Source: Spongilla lacustris (lineage: Eukaryota; Porifera; Demospongiae; Spongillida; Spongillidae). From it: 64,000 nt of DNA. Below, piece after piece: positions 63,778 through 64,000 of this stretch (within the stretch, counting starts at the first letter, position 1; each line of letters starts with the position of its first letter). The notes below the pieces were generated by a model. The model was not told the DNA's origin and made no database searches. It saw nothing but the letters and a program-made list of their open reading frames with translations. Made by a program: the position numbers and the translations under genes. The stretch lies in contig OX442433.1 of the NCBI GenBank assembly GCA_949361645.1, positions 604,110-668,109 of the forward strand, given 5' to 3'.

Positions 63778-64000
63778 CCCCTCATTTTTTTTCTCAGCCA
63801 GGAGTGTGTAATATTCGTTGCGATGTATAGGACGCTTAGATTCCTCTTATGTGTAGTCTGAGTATGATAGGCCACTTTTTTTTTTAATTGATAGGCCTAC
63901 CTTTGTTCTTCGGATATCTTAAACTCAGAGTTCTCCTTGCTAACGAGCCGTTTTCTTAGTCTTGGTTCTTATCTGAATTAGAACCGCCTGTTGTAGACGT

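Overview
This is a window of metazoan nuclear DNA. The genes are split by many very short introns (often 55-120 bp), they sit almost end to end, and they encode animal proteins: a forkhead factor, HAUS4, GFRP, CPSF1, UBA2, YEATS2 and a thrombospondin. The style (tiny introns and intergenic spaces, dinucleotide repeats, a thrombospondin with VWC and TSR modules, decayed non-LTR retroelements) suggests an early-branching animal, most likely a demosponge. That assignment is an inference. A 200-base N gap lies at 6659-6858. No bacterial-type operon, phage or CRISPR is present.

Layout. 0.9-2.1 kb: 3' end of an unidentified spliced + strand gene. 2.4-3.4 kb: an intronless FoxL2-like gene. 3.4-6.7 kb: decayed retroelement sequence. 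6.9-26.5 kb: a very dense cluster in the order UBA2(-), HAUS4(+), GCHFR(+), CPSF1(-), DUSP22/15-like(+), YEATS2(-). UBA2/HAUS4 and CPSF1/DUSP are head to head (58 and 155 bp between start codons). GCHFR/CPSF1 and DUSP/YEATS2 are tail to tail (20 and 107 bp between stops). CPSF1 was reconstructed as 37 coding exons whose total length is an exact multiple of three (1391 aa), including a 6-nt microexon. Its introns carry minisatellites that repeat the 5' splice site itself. 26.5-29 kb: MITE and LINE relics. 29.0-34.0 kb (-): a thrombospondin gene with the domain order VWC, five TSRs, EGFs, type 3 repeats and C-terminal domain. 34-46.5 kb: mobile elements and duplications with no convincing gene. 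46.6-55.5 kb (-): a partial second copy of the thrombospondin locus with extra TSR exons, no type 3/C-terminal part, and a 4.2-kb insertion that contains a large inverted repeat. 55.9-64 kb: foldback elements, an unusually long (TGCG)n array fused to a 5'-truncated LINE with C-terminal zinc fingers, TIR elements, and a cloverleaf-perfect tRNA-Ile(GAT)-like sequence.

The dense cluster is mostly housekeeping: SUMO activation (UBA2), spindle microtubule branching (HAUS4), pre-mRNA 3' processing (CPSF1), chromatin reading (YEATS2), signalling (DUSP) and tetrahydrobiopterin control (GCHFR). Nothing suggests these genes act in one pathway. Their proximity looks like general compaction with shared promoters. 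The most unusual material is the splice-site minisatellites and the thrombospondin duplication.
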